64,000 nucleotides of DNA from Acetobacter farinalis (GCF_026240015.1 NZ_JAPIUX010000010.1:1-64000); one strand, 5' to 3'. Shown: positions 35,132-44,702, counted from the stretch's first letter. Numbers and translations: made by a program. The notes: generated by a model from the sequence alone, not told the origin.

Positions 35132-36574
35132 ATGAGTGAGCAGGATATTGTGCCCTCAGGGCAGGAGACCGGTTCCGAGGTGGGTACGGAATTTCTGCGT
35201 CAGGCGGATGATCCATACGCACCGGGTGATATGCCGCCGGCCTTGCTGGAATTTCATTCTCCCACGGCGGCGCTGGTCAATATGCCGCCCACGGCGTCCG
35301 CACAGTATATCACCTGGCTGGTCGGCGCTCTGGTGTTGTCTTCAGTGACTGTGATGACTGTCTTTCCACTGGATCGGGTGGTGTCGACGCAGGGGCGTCT
35401 GGTCTCCACGGAGCAGACGCTTCTCATTCAGCCTCTGGATACCTCCATTGTCCGGTCCATTGACGTGCGGGAGGGGGATTTCGTTCATAAGGGTGATGTT
35501 CTGGCGCATCTGGACCCGACGAGTTCTGGTGCCGACATCGAGAATATGCGCGCCCAGATGGACCAGTATCAGGCGGAGGTTGATCGTCTGATCTCCGAGG
35601 CGGAGGGTCAGATCTATAAGGCTGACCCGAAAAACCCGGCCTCTGTGCAGCAGGGTGAGGCGTTCCTGCGGCGCCGGGCGGAGTTCAACGCCAAGGTCAG
35701 CAATTACGACAAGCAGATTGCCAGCCTTCAGAATGACCTTCAGGGTTATCTCGCCAGTGCTGCAATGTATGCTTCCCGCGCCAAGGTGGCTTCGGATGTG
35801 CATAAAATGCGGATGCAGCTTCAGAAGGATCAGGTCGGGAGCAAGCTTTCTACGCTGAGTGCCCAGAACGAGTTGATGGAAGTGGAGCGTTCCCAGATTG
35901 GTGCGCAGCAGCAGGCGGCCAGCACACGGAACAAACTTGCGGCGCAGGTTGCTGAAAAAGAAGCCTATATCCAGAACTGGAAGGCAGAAGTGTATCGCGA
36001 TCTGGCCGCAGCGCAGCATCATCTTTCTGAAACAAAAGGGGCGTATCAGAAAGCTGTTCTGCACAATAGTCTGGTGACGCTGAAAGCGGATGAAGACGCG
36101 GTTGTGCTGAATATTTCCAAAGTGTCGGTGGGCTCTGTGCTGACAGCCGGCCAGAAAATCATGACCCTTGTACCGGTGGGGAAAGGGCTTGAAATCGAGA
36201 CCGTGATGTCCGGCAAGGATGCCGGGTTCGTAAGGCTTGGAGACAAGGCCCTCGTCAAGTTTGCAACCTTCCCGTATCAGCAATATGGCGGTGCGGACGC
36301 AACAGTGCGGACTATCAGTGCTGACTCTTTTGTTGGGGGAGCTGCTGGTGGTGGCCAGCAGGATAATGACGTCACGCCCGACAGCAGCAGCAAGGAGTTT
36401 TATCGTATCCGCCTGCGTGTTGACCGCTATACCCTGCATGGTGTGCCGCGGTTCTTCCATCCGCAGCCCGGGATGCCGGTAACAGCCGATATCCGTGTCG
36501 GCAAACGCACGATCATGCAATATCTGCTGAACAGTTTCATGCCGCTGATGACGGATGGCATGCGGGAGCCCTGA
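35132..36574 (+). CDS. Type I secretion membrane fusion protein, HlyD family
   Basis: 480 residues. A cytoplasmic N-terminus of about 65 residues precedes one membrane helix (WLVGALVLSSVTVMTVF). The periplasmic part has a biotinyl-lipoyl half (RSIDVREGDFVHKGDVLAHLDPT), a long coiled-coil hairpin (about 140-310), the second lipoyl half (VTLKADEDAVVLNISKVSVGSV) and a beta-barrel with VKFATFPYQQYGG. It bridges the ATPase to the outer-membrane channel. AGGAG-type RBS and 3-bp spacing show it is coupled to the ATPase gene. Confidence 0.94.
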   Translation: MSEQDIVPSGQETGSEVGTEFLRQADDPYAPGDMPPALLEFHSPTAALVNMPPTASAQYITWLVGALVLSSVTVMTVFPLDRVVSTQGRLVSTEQTLLIQPLDTSIVRSIDVREGDFVHKGDVLAHLDPTSSGADIENMRAQMDQYQAEVDRLISEAEGQIYKADPKNPASVQQGEAFLRRRAEFNAKVSNYDKQIASLQNDLQGYLASAAMYASRAKVASDVHKMRMQLQKDQVGSKLSTLSAQNELMEVERSQIGAQQQAASTRNKLAAQVAEKEAYIQNWKAEVYRDLAAAQHHLSETKGAYQKAVLHNSLVTLKADEDAVVLNISKVSVGSVLTAGQKIMTLVPVGKGLEIETVMSGKDAGFVRLGDKALVKFATFPYQQYGGADATVRTISADSFVGGAAGGGQQDNDVTPDSSSKEFYRIRLRVDRYTLHGVPRFFHPQPGMPVTADIRVGKRTIMQYLLNSFMPLMTDGMREP

Positions 36575-36618
36575 GAGGTTTTCGGAATGTCTGAGATCAT
36601 AAGAGGAAGGGGCACATC

Positions 36619-38403
36619 ATGCTACGGGGTCTGATCAGTTGGCTGTTTGGTCGTGGGCACAAAGATGTCTCTGATACCCGACTGACTCAGGCCAAAGCGC
36701 TGCTGGAGCAGGGGGAGGCCACCAAGGCCTTTACCGCGCTGACAGTTCTCGCGCGGGAAGGGCAGCCGGAAGCCCAGTTTCTGGTCGGGCAGGCTTATCT
36801 GAATGCGCAGGGTGCGCCTCCCAATCTGATAGAAGGGGCACGCTGGACGCGTCGCGCGGCCCAAAAGGGCTGGAGCAGAGCTGCCTTCATTCTGGCAACA
36901 CTCTATCTGCATGGTCTGCCTAAGGAGGTTGAAGGCGACAGTCTGGCCTCCGTTTTTGATGATTATCAGGAACGGGAGAAACCACAGCCTGATTATCGCA
37001 AGGCAGCCCGCTGGGCGAAGCAGGCAGCGGAGGCCGGAGATCCGGACGGGCAGGCCCTTTATGGTTATGTTCTGAGTGCTGGGCCTGAAGATATTCAGGA
37101 TCAGGCCCAGGCGCTGCTCTGGTATCAGAAAGCCGCGGATGCCGGGTGTCTGCAGGGGCATCTGGGGTTGGGGCTTATCGCGCTCAAGGACGCCCGGACT
37201 TACGAACAGTATGAAGCTGCGGCGAGTGAGTTGCGGAAGGCGGCGGATGGCGGGCTGGGTACCGCGCTCTACCTGATGGGCGTTATGGCCGAACGGGGGA
37301 GCGGGGTTCCGCAGGATGATGCGGTCGCGACTGCGTATTTCGGGCAGGCGGCTGAAAAGAATGTGCGGGGCGGGCAGGCAAAATATGGTCTGGCGCTCAT
37401 GGCCGGAAAGGGGATTGAACGGAACCGCTCGCGTGGCGAGACTTGGCTGCGGAAAGCGGCCCTTGCCGGGGATGCAGAGGCGGCGGCCATTCTGGGGGAC
37501 TGGTACGGGCGTGGTGTTGACCTTCCCCCCAACTATGCCGAAGCAATTTCCTGGTACCGTTTTGCATCCGAACGCGGCCATGCTGCCTCCAGCCACACGC
37601 TGGGGACCATCTATATGGCGGGCGTGGGTGTTCCCAAAGATCCGGAAGCGGCCGCACAGTGGTTCAAGCTTGCCGCAGAACAGGGTGACAAGCAGGCCAA
37701 TGCTGATCTGGGAAATCTGGTTCTGGAGGGTGAGGCACCCGCGGCCGAAGGGCCGGCTCTCCTGCAGTTCTACAGGCAGGCCGCCGAGGCGGGCGATCTG
37801 CTGGCCGCTTTCAATGTTGGTGTCTGTCTGGCGCAGGGCATCGGCGGAGAGCGGAACGAGGAAGAAGCGCTCGAGTGGTTGCATAAAGCGGCGGAAAAAG
37901 TGGTCAATGCCCAGTACTGGTATGGTCATATGCTGTTGCAGGGCAGGGGGATTGCCCGCAACCTTGAAGAAGGGCGCGCGTGGATCCAGAAAGCTGCGGA
38001 AGCCGGGATGGTGGAAGCGGAAGTGACGTATGCTGACTTGCTCGTGACAGGGGCTGGTGGCCCGAAAGACCATACGGAAGCGCTGCGTTTGTATAGGCAG
38101 GCCGCGGAGCGGGGCACTGTCTCGGCTATGTTCTCCGTGGCGGCCCTCTATGGCGGTGGGCATGATGTGCCGGAAGACCGTGTGCAGGCGCGGGCATGGT
38201 TCCTGAAGGCCGCGCAGCATGGGCATCCGGCGGCGCAACTCATGATGGGTCGCTATTGCGCCAATGGTCTGGGTGGCGAGAAAGATCTGGAGGAGGCCCG
38301 TCAGTGGTATCGCAAGGCGGAAGCCCAGAATGTTGCGCAGGCTAGCGCGGAACTGGCGGGTATTGGCACAGGTGGAACAGCACCTCTGCCTGTCGAAAGC
38401 TGA
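36619..38403 (+). CDS. Sel1-like repeat protein
   Basis: 594 residues, almost entirely Sel1/TPR-type helical repeats of about 36 residues (recurring A..YG..L..G.G...D...A..WY.KAAE.G). There are at least twelve. A short hydrophobic, basic N-terminus (LRGLISWLFGRGHK) might touch the membrane; no signal peptide is evident. Sel1 repeats mediate protein-protein contacts, so it could be a scaffold or chaperone for the secreted substrate or for the glycosyltransferases that follow. It is 44 bp after the HlyD gene. The specific partner is unknown. Confidence 0.85.
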   Translation: MLRGLISWLFGRGHKDVSDTRLTQAKALLEQGEATKAFTALTVLAREGQPEAQFLVGQAYLNAQGAPPNLIEGARWTRRAAQKGWSRAAFILATLYLHGLPKEVEGDSLASVFDDYQEREKPQPDYRKAARWAKQAAEAGDPDGQALYGYVLSAGPEDIQDQAQALLWYQKAADAGCLQGHLGLGLIALKDARTYEQYEAAASELRKAADGGLGTALYLMGVMAERGSGVPQDDAVATAYFGQAAEKNVRGGQAKYGLALMAGKGIERNRSRGETWLRKAALAGDAEAAAILGDWYGRGVDLPPNYAEAISWYRFASERGHAASSHTLGTIYMAGVGVPKDPEAAAQWFKLAAEQGDKQANADLGNLVLEGEAPAAEGPALLQFYRQAAEAGDLLAAFNVGVCLAQGIGGERNEEEALEWLHKAAEKVVNAQYWYGHMLLQGRGIARNLEEGRAWIQKAAEAGMVEAEVTYADLLVTGAGGPKDHTEALRLYRQAAERGTVSAMFSVAALYGGGHDVPEDRVQARAWFLKAAQHGHPAAQLMMGRYCANGLGGEKDLEEARQWYRKAEAQNVAQASAELAGIGTGGTAPLPVES

Positions 38404-38451
38404 GCCTTTCATAAAGGGTTATCACGGCGTGAACAGGAAGCTGGGTCTCTG

Positions 38452-41400
38452 ATGGCGCGTTCGCCCGGTGAGCGAGGGCCTTTGTCCGGATTTGTCACGC
38501 AGGATGATCGTGCTGCGTGGGAGGTGTGGGCCAGCGCGCAGGCGCAGGAGTCTTTCCGGCGGGGCAACGCTGCCTGGCAGGCCGGGCAGGAGGCCGAGGC
38601 GTGGGACTGGCTGGAACGCGCTAACCGGCAGGCGCGGGATAATCCCCATGTCATGCTGGCGCTGGCGCTGGCGCGTCAGGCGGTTGGAGAGGCATCCGGT
38701 GCACTCCATCTTCTGGAAGAACTTTTAAAACGTTTTGATTTTCGTGAGGGCTGGTTTTTTCTGGCGACCTTTCAGCAGGCCGCGGGGGAAGGGGCTGCGG
38801 CTGTACGTTCTCTTGGGCGTCTGCTGTCTCATTTTGCCTGTACACCCGAAATTGCCACTCTGGCTGCCAAGATTGCGCGGCTGAACGGCCTTGCAGGGTG
38901 GTGCGGCGTGCAGGGTGATGGTGTGCTCGTTCTGGGCGGTGCGGCTGCTGAGGGGGCTATGCCTCAGATGCGGCTGGATGGTCAGCCTGCAAAGGTCGTG
39001 CATAAAAAGGCTGGTTGGGTTTGTCCCGCTGGATGGCAGACGGCAAAGAATCTGGATCTTTCTTTTTCTGATAGCCAGTTTTTATTGGGAAGCCCTCTCC
39101 AGCCCCGTGTCATCACGCGCAGTGAGGGGCTGGTGGAGGCCGGTCCTGATGGACTGACAGGATGGGTCTGGCTCCCGCATGATGCTGATCGTATTCCCGT
39201 GGTTCAGGTGCTGGAGGCGCAGACAGGGAAAATTCTGCATACACTGAAGGCAGAGGCTTTCAGCGTGTCTGTAAGTTCCGAGGTGCCATTGGCGCGGTAT
39301 CGCGCTCTGGATGTGCCTTGGGAGGCCCTGCCGGATGGCCCGGTGCGGGTTGTGGGACCGGACGGGCGGGATCTGGCCGGGAGCCCGCTGGATGCCGGGT
39401 TGGAACGGCGCTCTGCCAGCCAGAGTGCGGGACTCGTTGCTCAGGAATTTCCTTCAGGGGTACGGAAAAAGGACCGTAGTCCTCAGGTGTTTCCGAAATT
39501 TGTTCCTGTCCCTGTGCAGCAGGGAGGCGCTGCCAGCCCACTGGTTTCCGGGCAGCGCGCAGCGGTGGCGCTTGTTATTCCGGTTTATCGGGATAAGGCG
39601 CGGACACTGGCATGTCTGAGAACGGTTGCCGAGACTGTCGACTCTCGTAAAAACCCTGTCATTATCGTGAATGATGCCGCCCCGGATCCGGATCTGGTGG
39701 AGGCTGTTGAAGCCTTTGCCGCGCAGGCCGGGTTCCGGGTAATGACGCATGTGCGTAATCTCGGCTTTCCATCAGCGGTGAATACCGGCCTGAAAGCTGT
39801 GCCGGGGCAGGATGTGATTGTGCTCAACAGTGACACTCTGGTGGCTGAAGGCTGGTTGGAAGAACTGCGGCAGATTGCCTATGCCCGGCCGGAAACAGGT
39901 ACGGTCACACCCTTCTCCAATGATGCCAGCATTTTATCCTACCCCGCGCCGGATAAGAAAAACCCTGTTCCGGACCTTGAGGAAACCCGACGCCTGATGG
40001 CGTGTGCACAGGCGGCCAATGCCGGGCAGGCGGTGGAAATTCCCACCGCAAACGGTTTTTGCATGTATATCCGTCATGATTGTCTCGCCCAGACTGGCCT
40101 GCTGCGGGAAGATGTTTTTGCGCAAGGTTATGGCGAGGAAAATGATTTTTGCATGCGGGCCCGTGCGTTGGGCTGGCGGCATCAGGCTGCGCCGGGCGCG
40201 TTTGTTGCGCATGTTGGGTCGGCCTCGTTCGGGGGAACGCGTGCTGGCCTGATGCGTCGGAATGAAGCTATTCTTGGTCGCCTTCATCCCGGATATCATG
40301 AGCTGGTTGCAGCATGGATTGCAGAAGATCCGCTTTTTCAGGCGCGGCGCAGGCTGGATCTTGTGAGGTTCCGGGCAGCTCCTGTTCCTGTTCCTGTGCC
40401 GGTCTCTGGTGCTGCATCAGGGAAGGCCGCGCGGCAGAAGGGCTCAGTCAGGAAGGCTTCGGCCGGGCAGAGCCGATCCCGCCGGGCCGTGGTGCTTGTC
40501 ACGCATGATTATGGCGGCGGGGTTGAGCGCGTGGTGCGCGGCCGTATCAGAACCCTGCTGCGTCAGGGGGTGCGGCCTCTGATCCTGCGCCCGCTTGAAG
40601 GTGGGTGCCAGATTGAAGAGGGCGTTCTGGGTGAAAAGGGTCCGTCGGGGGGAGGAGCATGCCCATCCCTGCGTTTCCGGCTTCCGGAAGAGTGGACCCT
40701 GCTGGTCCGCATTCTGAAGGCAGAGGGGGCGGAAGGTGTGGAGGTGCACCATATGGCAGGCCATCATTCCGGCCTCTATAGGCTGCCAGAGGCGCTGGCC
40801 TGCCCTTATGATGTCTATATTCATGATTATATGTGGTTCTGTCAGAGAATTTCTCTGATGGGCCCCAAGGGCCGCTATTGTGGAGAACCGGATGCCGCAG
40901 GGTGCGAAACCTGCATAGCGCTTCTGGGGCGGAATATGGGGGAAGAGATTTCCGTCACGGCTTATCTTAAGCGGTCGGCTGGTTTTTTGCAGGCGGCGCA
41001 CAAGGTCCGTGTGCCTTCGCAGGACACGGCTGCGCGGATGCGGCATCATTTCCCGGGTCTGACCTGCCATGTCAGCCCTCTGGAGGATGATGCGGCGCTT
41101 TGTGCCGCAGGCATGGCCGGGAAGGCTGATACAGAGGAATGCGGCCGTGCGCCGCAGGGCCGCATTCCCGGCGTGGCGGTGATGGGACGGAAGAGGCGCG
41201 AGCGGATCCGGGTGTGTGTTATCGGCGCGATCGGTAAGGAAAAGGGATACGATGTCCTTCTGGCCGCTGCTCAGGATGCCGCCATGCGGGGGCTGCCTCT
41301 TGAGTTCGTGGTGGCAGGGCATACTCCGGATGATGATGCCCTGATGCGGACTGGTCACGTTTTTGTCACGGGGGAATACAGGGAGGAGGAGGCTGTTCCG

Positions 41401-41631
41401 CTGATTGTTTCCCTGCAGGCCGATTATGCTTTTCTGCCGTCCGTATGGCCGGAAACCTGGTGTTATACGCTGGGTCTGGCCTGGAAGGCGGGGTTGCGTG
41501 TGGCGGTGTTTGATTTTGGCGCACCGGCTGAACGTATTCGTGCGACAAAACAGGGCATTTTACTGGAGACAGATCTTTCCGGGGGTGCCTTGAATGACGT
41601 ATTGACAGGTATTGGACGCGCAGAGAGGTAA
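38452..41631 (+). CDS. Bifunctional glycosyltransferase (TPR-like, GWA module, GT2, GT4)
   Basis: 1059 residues. The N-terminal about 1-150 is a TPR-like helical region (WQAGQEAEAWDWLERANRQ). Residues about 224-308 match the RLxGWA module found twice in the repeat/Hint protein at 126-4460 (here GLTGWVWLPHDADRIPVVQV). A GT2 domain follows at about 370-640 (ALVIPVYRDKARTLACL, VIIVNDAAPD, LNSDTLVAEGWLEEL), then a GT4-type GT-B domain at about 676-1059 (VVLVTHDYGGGVERVVRGR; nucleotide-sugar part RIRVCVIGAIGKEKGYDVL). It probably adds two sugars in succession to a protein or lipid acceptor in the cytoplasm. Its place inside the type I secretion cluster suggests the exported protein is the acceptor; this is inference. 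Confidence 0.87.
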   Translation: MARSPGERGPLSGFVTQDDRAAWEVWASAQAQESFRRGNAAWQAGQEAEAWDWLERANRQARDNPHVMLALALARQAVGEASGALHLLEELLKRFDFREGWFFLATFQQAAGEGAAAVRSLGRLLSHFACTPEIATLAAKIARLNGLAGWCGVQGDGVLVLGGAAAEGAMPQMRLDGQPAKVVHKKAGWVCPAGWQTAKNLDLSFSDSQFLLGSPLQPRVITRSEGLVEAGPDGLTGWVWLPHDADRIPVVQVLEAQTGKILHTLKAEAFSVSVSSEVPLARYRALDVPWEALPDGPVRVVGPDGRDLAGSPLDAGLERRSASQSAGLVAQEFPSGVRKKDRSPQVFPKFVPVPVQQGGAASPLVSGQRAAVALVIPVYRDKARTLACLRTVAETVDSRKNPVIIVNDAAPDPDLVEAVEAFAAQAGFRVMTHVRNLGFPSAVNTGLKAVPGQDVIVLNSDTLVAEGWLEELRQIAYARPETGTVTPFSNDASILSYPAPDKKNPVPDLEETRRLMACAQAANAGQAVEIPTANGFCMYIRHDCLAQTGLLREDVFAQGYGEENDFCMRARALGWRHQAAPGAFVAHVGSASFGGTRAGLMRRNEAILGRLHPGYHELVAAWIAEDPLFQARRRLDLVRFRAAPVPVPVPVSGAASGKAARQKGSVRKASAGQSRSRRAVVLVTHDYGGGVERVVRGRIRTLLRQGVRPLILRPLEGGCQIEEGVLGEKGPSGGGACPSLRFRLPEEWTLLVRILKAEGAEGVEVHHMAGHHSGLYRLPEALACPYDVYIHDYMWFCQRISLMGPKGRYCGEPDAAGCETCIALLGRNMGEEISVTAYLKRSAGFLQAAHKVRVPSQDTAARMRHHFPGLTCHVSPLEDDAALCAAGMAGKADTEECGRAPQGRIPGVAVMGRKRRERIRVCVIGAIGKEKGYDVLLAAAQDAAMRGLPLEFVVAGHTPDDDALMRTGHVFVTGEYREEEAVPLIVSLQADYAFLPSVWPETWCYTLGLAWKAGLRVAVFDFGAPAERIRATKQGILLETDLSGGALNDVLTGIGRAER

Positions 41632-41726
41632 AGGGCTGGCCTGCGTCCGTCTCATAACCTTTTCTTTACCGGCCCGTGGTTTTTTGATTTACAGTTTATT
41701 CGTCTTGTCACGATGGAAGAGGTTTT

Positions 41727-43043
41727 ATGTCACAGACTACCCAGACGCCTGCCCAGCAGCGGATTTCTGATCTCAAGGTATCGGGACATCTGATGACGCT
41801 TCAGACAGGCCTGTTCTGCGTTTTTCATGCTCCCGGGCAGCAGCCGCCCACCGGCGCGGGTCTGCCGGGCGTGCGTATTTCCCAGCCCCCTGTGCGGGAT
41901 GCGGGCAATATCAGCATCGTGACATTTGAAGAGGATGGCTGGCTGGGTGGCCAGAATGGCGCAGCGCTGATCCGGGTGCAGAATGGCCCGGCACAGGTGC
42001 TGGTGACAGTGTATCAGGAACTTGGCTCCCCGCATGACGCACCGCGTCTGCAGGTAGTGCAGTTAAGCCACAGTGCCAATGCCGGTCCCGTTGTGCAGCG
42101 TGCCCCGATGGTGCCCGCATCCCATATTCCGGCTCCGGTGGGTGCGGCTCAGGGCAGCCAGAAGGCTCCCGTGCCGGCCCGCACGAAAGAAAATGTCGAT
42201 GCGGCTGAAATTGCCGCCCATATCCAGCGGCGCGGGGATGTCGTCTCCCACGTGGGCGAATGGATGGGTGAGCCGGGAAGCCATGCGTGGATTGAAGGCT
42301 TCGGGGTTGCCGTTACGGACCTGATTCCTGCTGAAGACATTGAATATCAGGCCGTTCTGGGTAAAGGCTGGCTTTCTCCATGGGTGGAAGGCGGCAAGTA
42401 TTGCGGTAGCCGCGGCATGGCGCTGCCCATTCTGGGCCTGTGCATTCGCCTGAAAGGCAAGGCCGCTAAAAAATTCATCTGTCAGGTTACCGCGACCTTT
42501 ACGGATGGCACGAAAATTGGCCCGGTAGAGAGCGGTGAACCGGTAGAGGCAGAAAGCCTTGCGCCGCTGGAAGCATTCCTGCTCGAAATTCTGCCCCGTG
42601 AAGAGGGGCGTTCGGCAAAAGTCCGTGCGGCTGGCAAAGGGCGTGGCCGGAACGCCAGAGCCGAGGCCGACGCCGCGGCGGATCTTGCAGCCCTTCTTGA
42701 AGACGATCTGGAAGAGCTTGAAGTTCTGGAAGAGATCATGGAGCTTGAGGTCGAGGCTGACGAACTTGACCTGTTTGTAGAGGAAGATCTGCCGCGGACA
42801 AAAGCGCCGCGCAAGTCCCGTGGTGGGCATGCGGCTGGCAGGGGGCGTGCCCCTAAAGCGGTGGCGGCGCCGGTGGCGGTTGCCACGGCTCCGGCAAAGC
42901 GTGCGGGCCGTGCAGCGCAACCGCCGGTTGCTGCATCCAAACCCGTTGTAAAAACCGGCGGGAAAACCAAAGCCAGCGCGGCTAAGGCCCGTCCGGCTTC
43001 CCGCTCTGGCAGCACGGGCCGCAAGACACCTCCCCGTCGCTGA
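41727..43043 (+). CDS. Unknown protein with hydrophobic-W-like domain and histone-like tail
   Basis: 438 residues, no family recognised with confidence. Residues 1-115 form a compact domain (TFEEDGWLGGQNGAALIRVQ). About 187-262 resembles a ChW (clostridial hydrophobic W) repeat: the pattern IEYQAVLGKGWLSPWVEGG, then G-S-R-G and ILGLCIRLKG follows the ChW GW..W..G...G..G....I.I.L layout. An acidic stretch comes next (about 318-354), then an Ala/Lys/Arg/Pro tail of about 80 residues similar to histone H1. There is no signal peptide. It is the fifth gene of the secretion/glycosylation cluster, between two glycosyltransferase genes. A carbohydrate- or protein-binding adaptor role is possible but unproven. 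Confidence 0.7.
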   Translation: MSQTTQTPAQQRISDLKVSGHLMTLQTGLFCVFHAPGQQPPTGAGLPGVRISQPPVRDAGNISIVTFEEDGWLGGQNGAALIRVQNGPAQVLVTVYQELGSPHDAPRLQVVQLSHSANAGPVVQRAPMVPASHIPAPVGAAQGSQKAPVPARTKENVDAAEIAAHIQRRGDVVSHVGEWMGEPGSHAWIEGFGVAVTDLIPAEDIEYQAVLGKGWLSPWVEGGKYCGSRGMALPILGLCIRLKGKAAKKFICQVTATFTDGTKIGPVESGEPVEAESLAPLEAFLLEILPREEGRSAKVRAAGKGRGRNARAEADAAADLAALLEDDLEELEVLEEIMELEVEADELDLFVEEDLPRTKAPRKSRGGHAAGRGRAPKAVAAPVAVATAPAKRAGRAAQPPVAASKPVVKTGGKTKASAAKARPASRSGSTGRKTPPRR

Positions 43044-43053
43044 AAGCTCTGAG

Positions 43054-43080
43054 GGGTTCTGTTTGAAAAAAACAGAACCC
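43054..43080 (+). terminator. Intra-operon stem-loop without T-tract
   Basis: An 11-bp perfect hairpin, GGGTTCTGTTT / AAACAGAACCC with a 5-nt loop, lies 11 bp after the stop of the preceding gene and 48 bp before the GT4 start. No T-run follows, so it may be an attenuator, RNA processing or stabilising element rather than a true terminator. Confidence 0.5.
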
Positions 43081-43127
43081 GCCGGGGGCGGCGAGACAGG
43101 CGGTGGCATAACAATACAGGTAATCCC

Positions 43128-44699
43128 TTGAAGTATCTTTTCATTCACCAGAACTTTCCCGGACAGTATCTTCATCTCGTGCGGCATCTTGTTCAGGTGG
43201 GTGGGCATGAGATTGTTTTTATCAGTGAAGATAATGCCAATCTCATTCCCGGCGTCCGGCGTGTGATCTACCGTGTGCCGCGTCCGGCAGCGGAGCAGGC
43301 GCACCCCGGCGTGCGGGAGTTCGATCTTGGTCTGGTGCGGGCCGATGCCGTGGCAAAAGCGGCGACCACGCTGAAAAAACTGGGGTTTGAGCCGGATATT
43401 ATCGTCGGCCATCATGGCTGGGGGGAACTGCTGAATATTCAGGATGTGTTCCCCGGTGTGCCGGTGCTGGGGTATTTCGAGTTTTATTATCATACCGAAC
43501 CGGGCTTTGATGTGGGGTTTGATCCGGAATTCCCCATGCAGCAGTCCATGATGCCGCTGGTGCGAGCCAAGAATGCCATCAATCTTCTGGCGCTCACGGC
43601 CCCCGGTTATGGGCAGACGCCGACGGAATTTCAGAAAGGCGCCTATCCGGAATGGGCGCAGGAGAAGATTACGGTTCTGCGGGAAGGGGTGGATCTGGAA
43701 ACCTGCCGCCCGGACCCGACAGCGGCGCGCCGGAAGTTCAGCATTGGCGATGTACATGTTTCTCCGAAGGAAAAGCTGATCACGTATGTCTCGCGGGATC
43801 TGGAGCCGTATCGGGGGTTTCATGTTTTCATGCGGGCCTTGCCCCGCATTCTCAAGGAACAGCCCAATGCCCGCGTAATCATGGTGGGCGGGGATGGTGT
43901 CAGTTACGGCGCGCGTCTGCCCACAGGCTCATGGCGTGAGGTGATGCTGGCTGAACTGGATGGAAAGCTGGACCTCTCCCGCGTCCATTTCGTGGGGAAG
44001 GTGGCTTATGATGTGTTCCTTGCCCTGCTTCAGCGTTCTGATGTGCATGTGTATCTGACATATCCGTTTGTGGCGTCCTGGTCCCTGCGGGAAGCAATGG
44101 CCGCCGGGTGCGCGATTGTCGGCAGCGCCACGGCTCCGGTTGAGGAATTTATCGAAGATGGCGTAACCGGGCGGCTGGTGCCGTTTACGGAGCCGGACAA
44201 GATTGCCGCAGGCGTTCTGGAACTGCTGGCAGACACCCAGACAGCCAAAAAAATGCGTCAGGCCGCGCGGGCCGAGGCCGAGCGGTCTTTGTGCATGAAG
44301 GCGTATCTGGCGCAGTATGACGCGTTGATCGAGCGTCTGGTCGCAACGCACAAAGCCGAGGTTGGAGCAGGAACCAGCGGTCAACAGGCTGAAGCAAGAC
44401 CAGCGTCCATCCGGAAAACCCGGCAGCCAGCCCGGAAAAAAAGCGTGCCTGCATCCCGCATGGCCGCCGCACCTGAACCCGTGCTGCCCAAGCCAGAGAA
44501 GATCAGACCAGCGGCAGTCAAGGTGGGTGCCTCCAAAGCAGCAGCCTCCAGAGCAACGCCGTCCAAGCCAGCCGCCGCCAAAACAGCGCTCCCCAAAACC
44601 GCGACGTCCAAAAAAACCACCCCGGCCAGAAAAGTCGCGGTCAAACCAGTGGTTCCGACCCGGAAAACCGCGGCTTCTGCAGGCAGGCGCAAAAAATAA
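43128..44699 (+). CDS. GT4-family glycosyltransferase with basic C-terminal tail
   Basis: 523 residues starting at TTG 43128. The N-terminal FIHQNFPGQYLHLVRHL matches GT-B glycosyltransferases of the WbuB-like GT4 group. The middle has GHHGWGELLNIQDVFPGVPVLGYFEFYYH. The C-terminal half carries SRDLEPYRGFHVFMRALP and the EX7E-type region SLREAMAAGCAIVGSATAPVEEF. The enzyme ends near residue 405. The last about 115 residues are a Lys/Ala/Pro/Arg-rich tail similar in composition to that of the previous gene product, which is not usual for GT4 enzymes. It is the last gene of the cluster. Confidence 0.85.
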   Translation: MKYLFIHQNFPGQYLHLVRHLVQVGGHEIVFISEDNANLIPGVRRVIYRVPRPAAEQAHPGVREFDLGLVRADAVAKAATTLKKLGFEPDIIVGHHGWGELLNIQDVFPGVPVLGYFEFYYHTEPGFDVGFDPEFPMQQSMMPLVRAKNAINLLALTAPGYGQTPTEFQKGAYPEWAQEKITVLREGVDLETCRPDPTAARRKFSIGDVHVSPKEKLITYVSRDLEPYRGFHVFMRALPRILKEQPNARVIMVGGDGVSYGARLPTGSWREVMLAELDGKLDLSRVHFVGKVAYDVFLALLQRSDVHVYLTYPFVASWSLREAMAAGCAIVGSATAPVEEFIEDGVTGRLVPFTEPDKIAAGVLELLADTQTAKKMRQAARAEAERSLCMKAYLAQYDALIERLVATHKAEVGAGTSGQQAEARPASIRKTRQPARKKSVPASRMAAAPEPVLPKPEKIRPAAVKVGASKAAASRATPSKPAAAKTALPKTATSKKTTPARKVAVKPVVPTRKTAASAGRRKK

Positions 44700-44702
44700 G
44701 AA

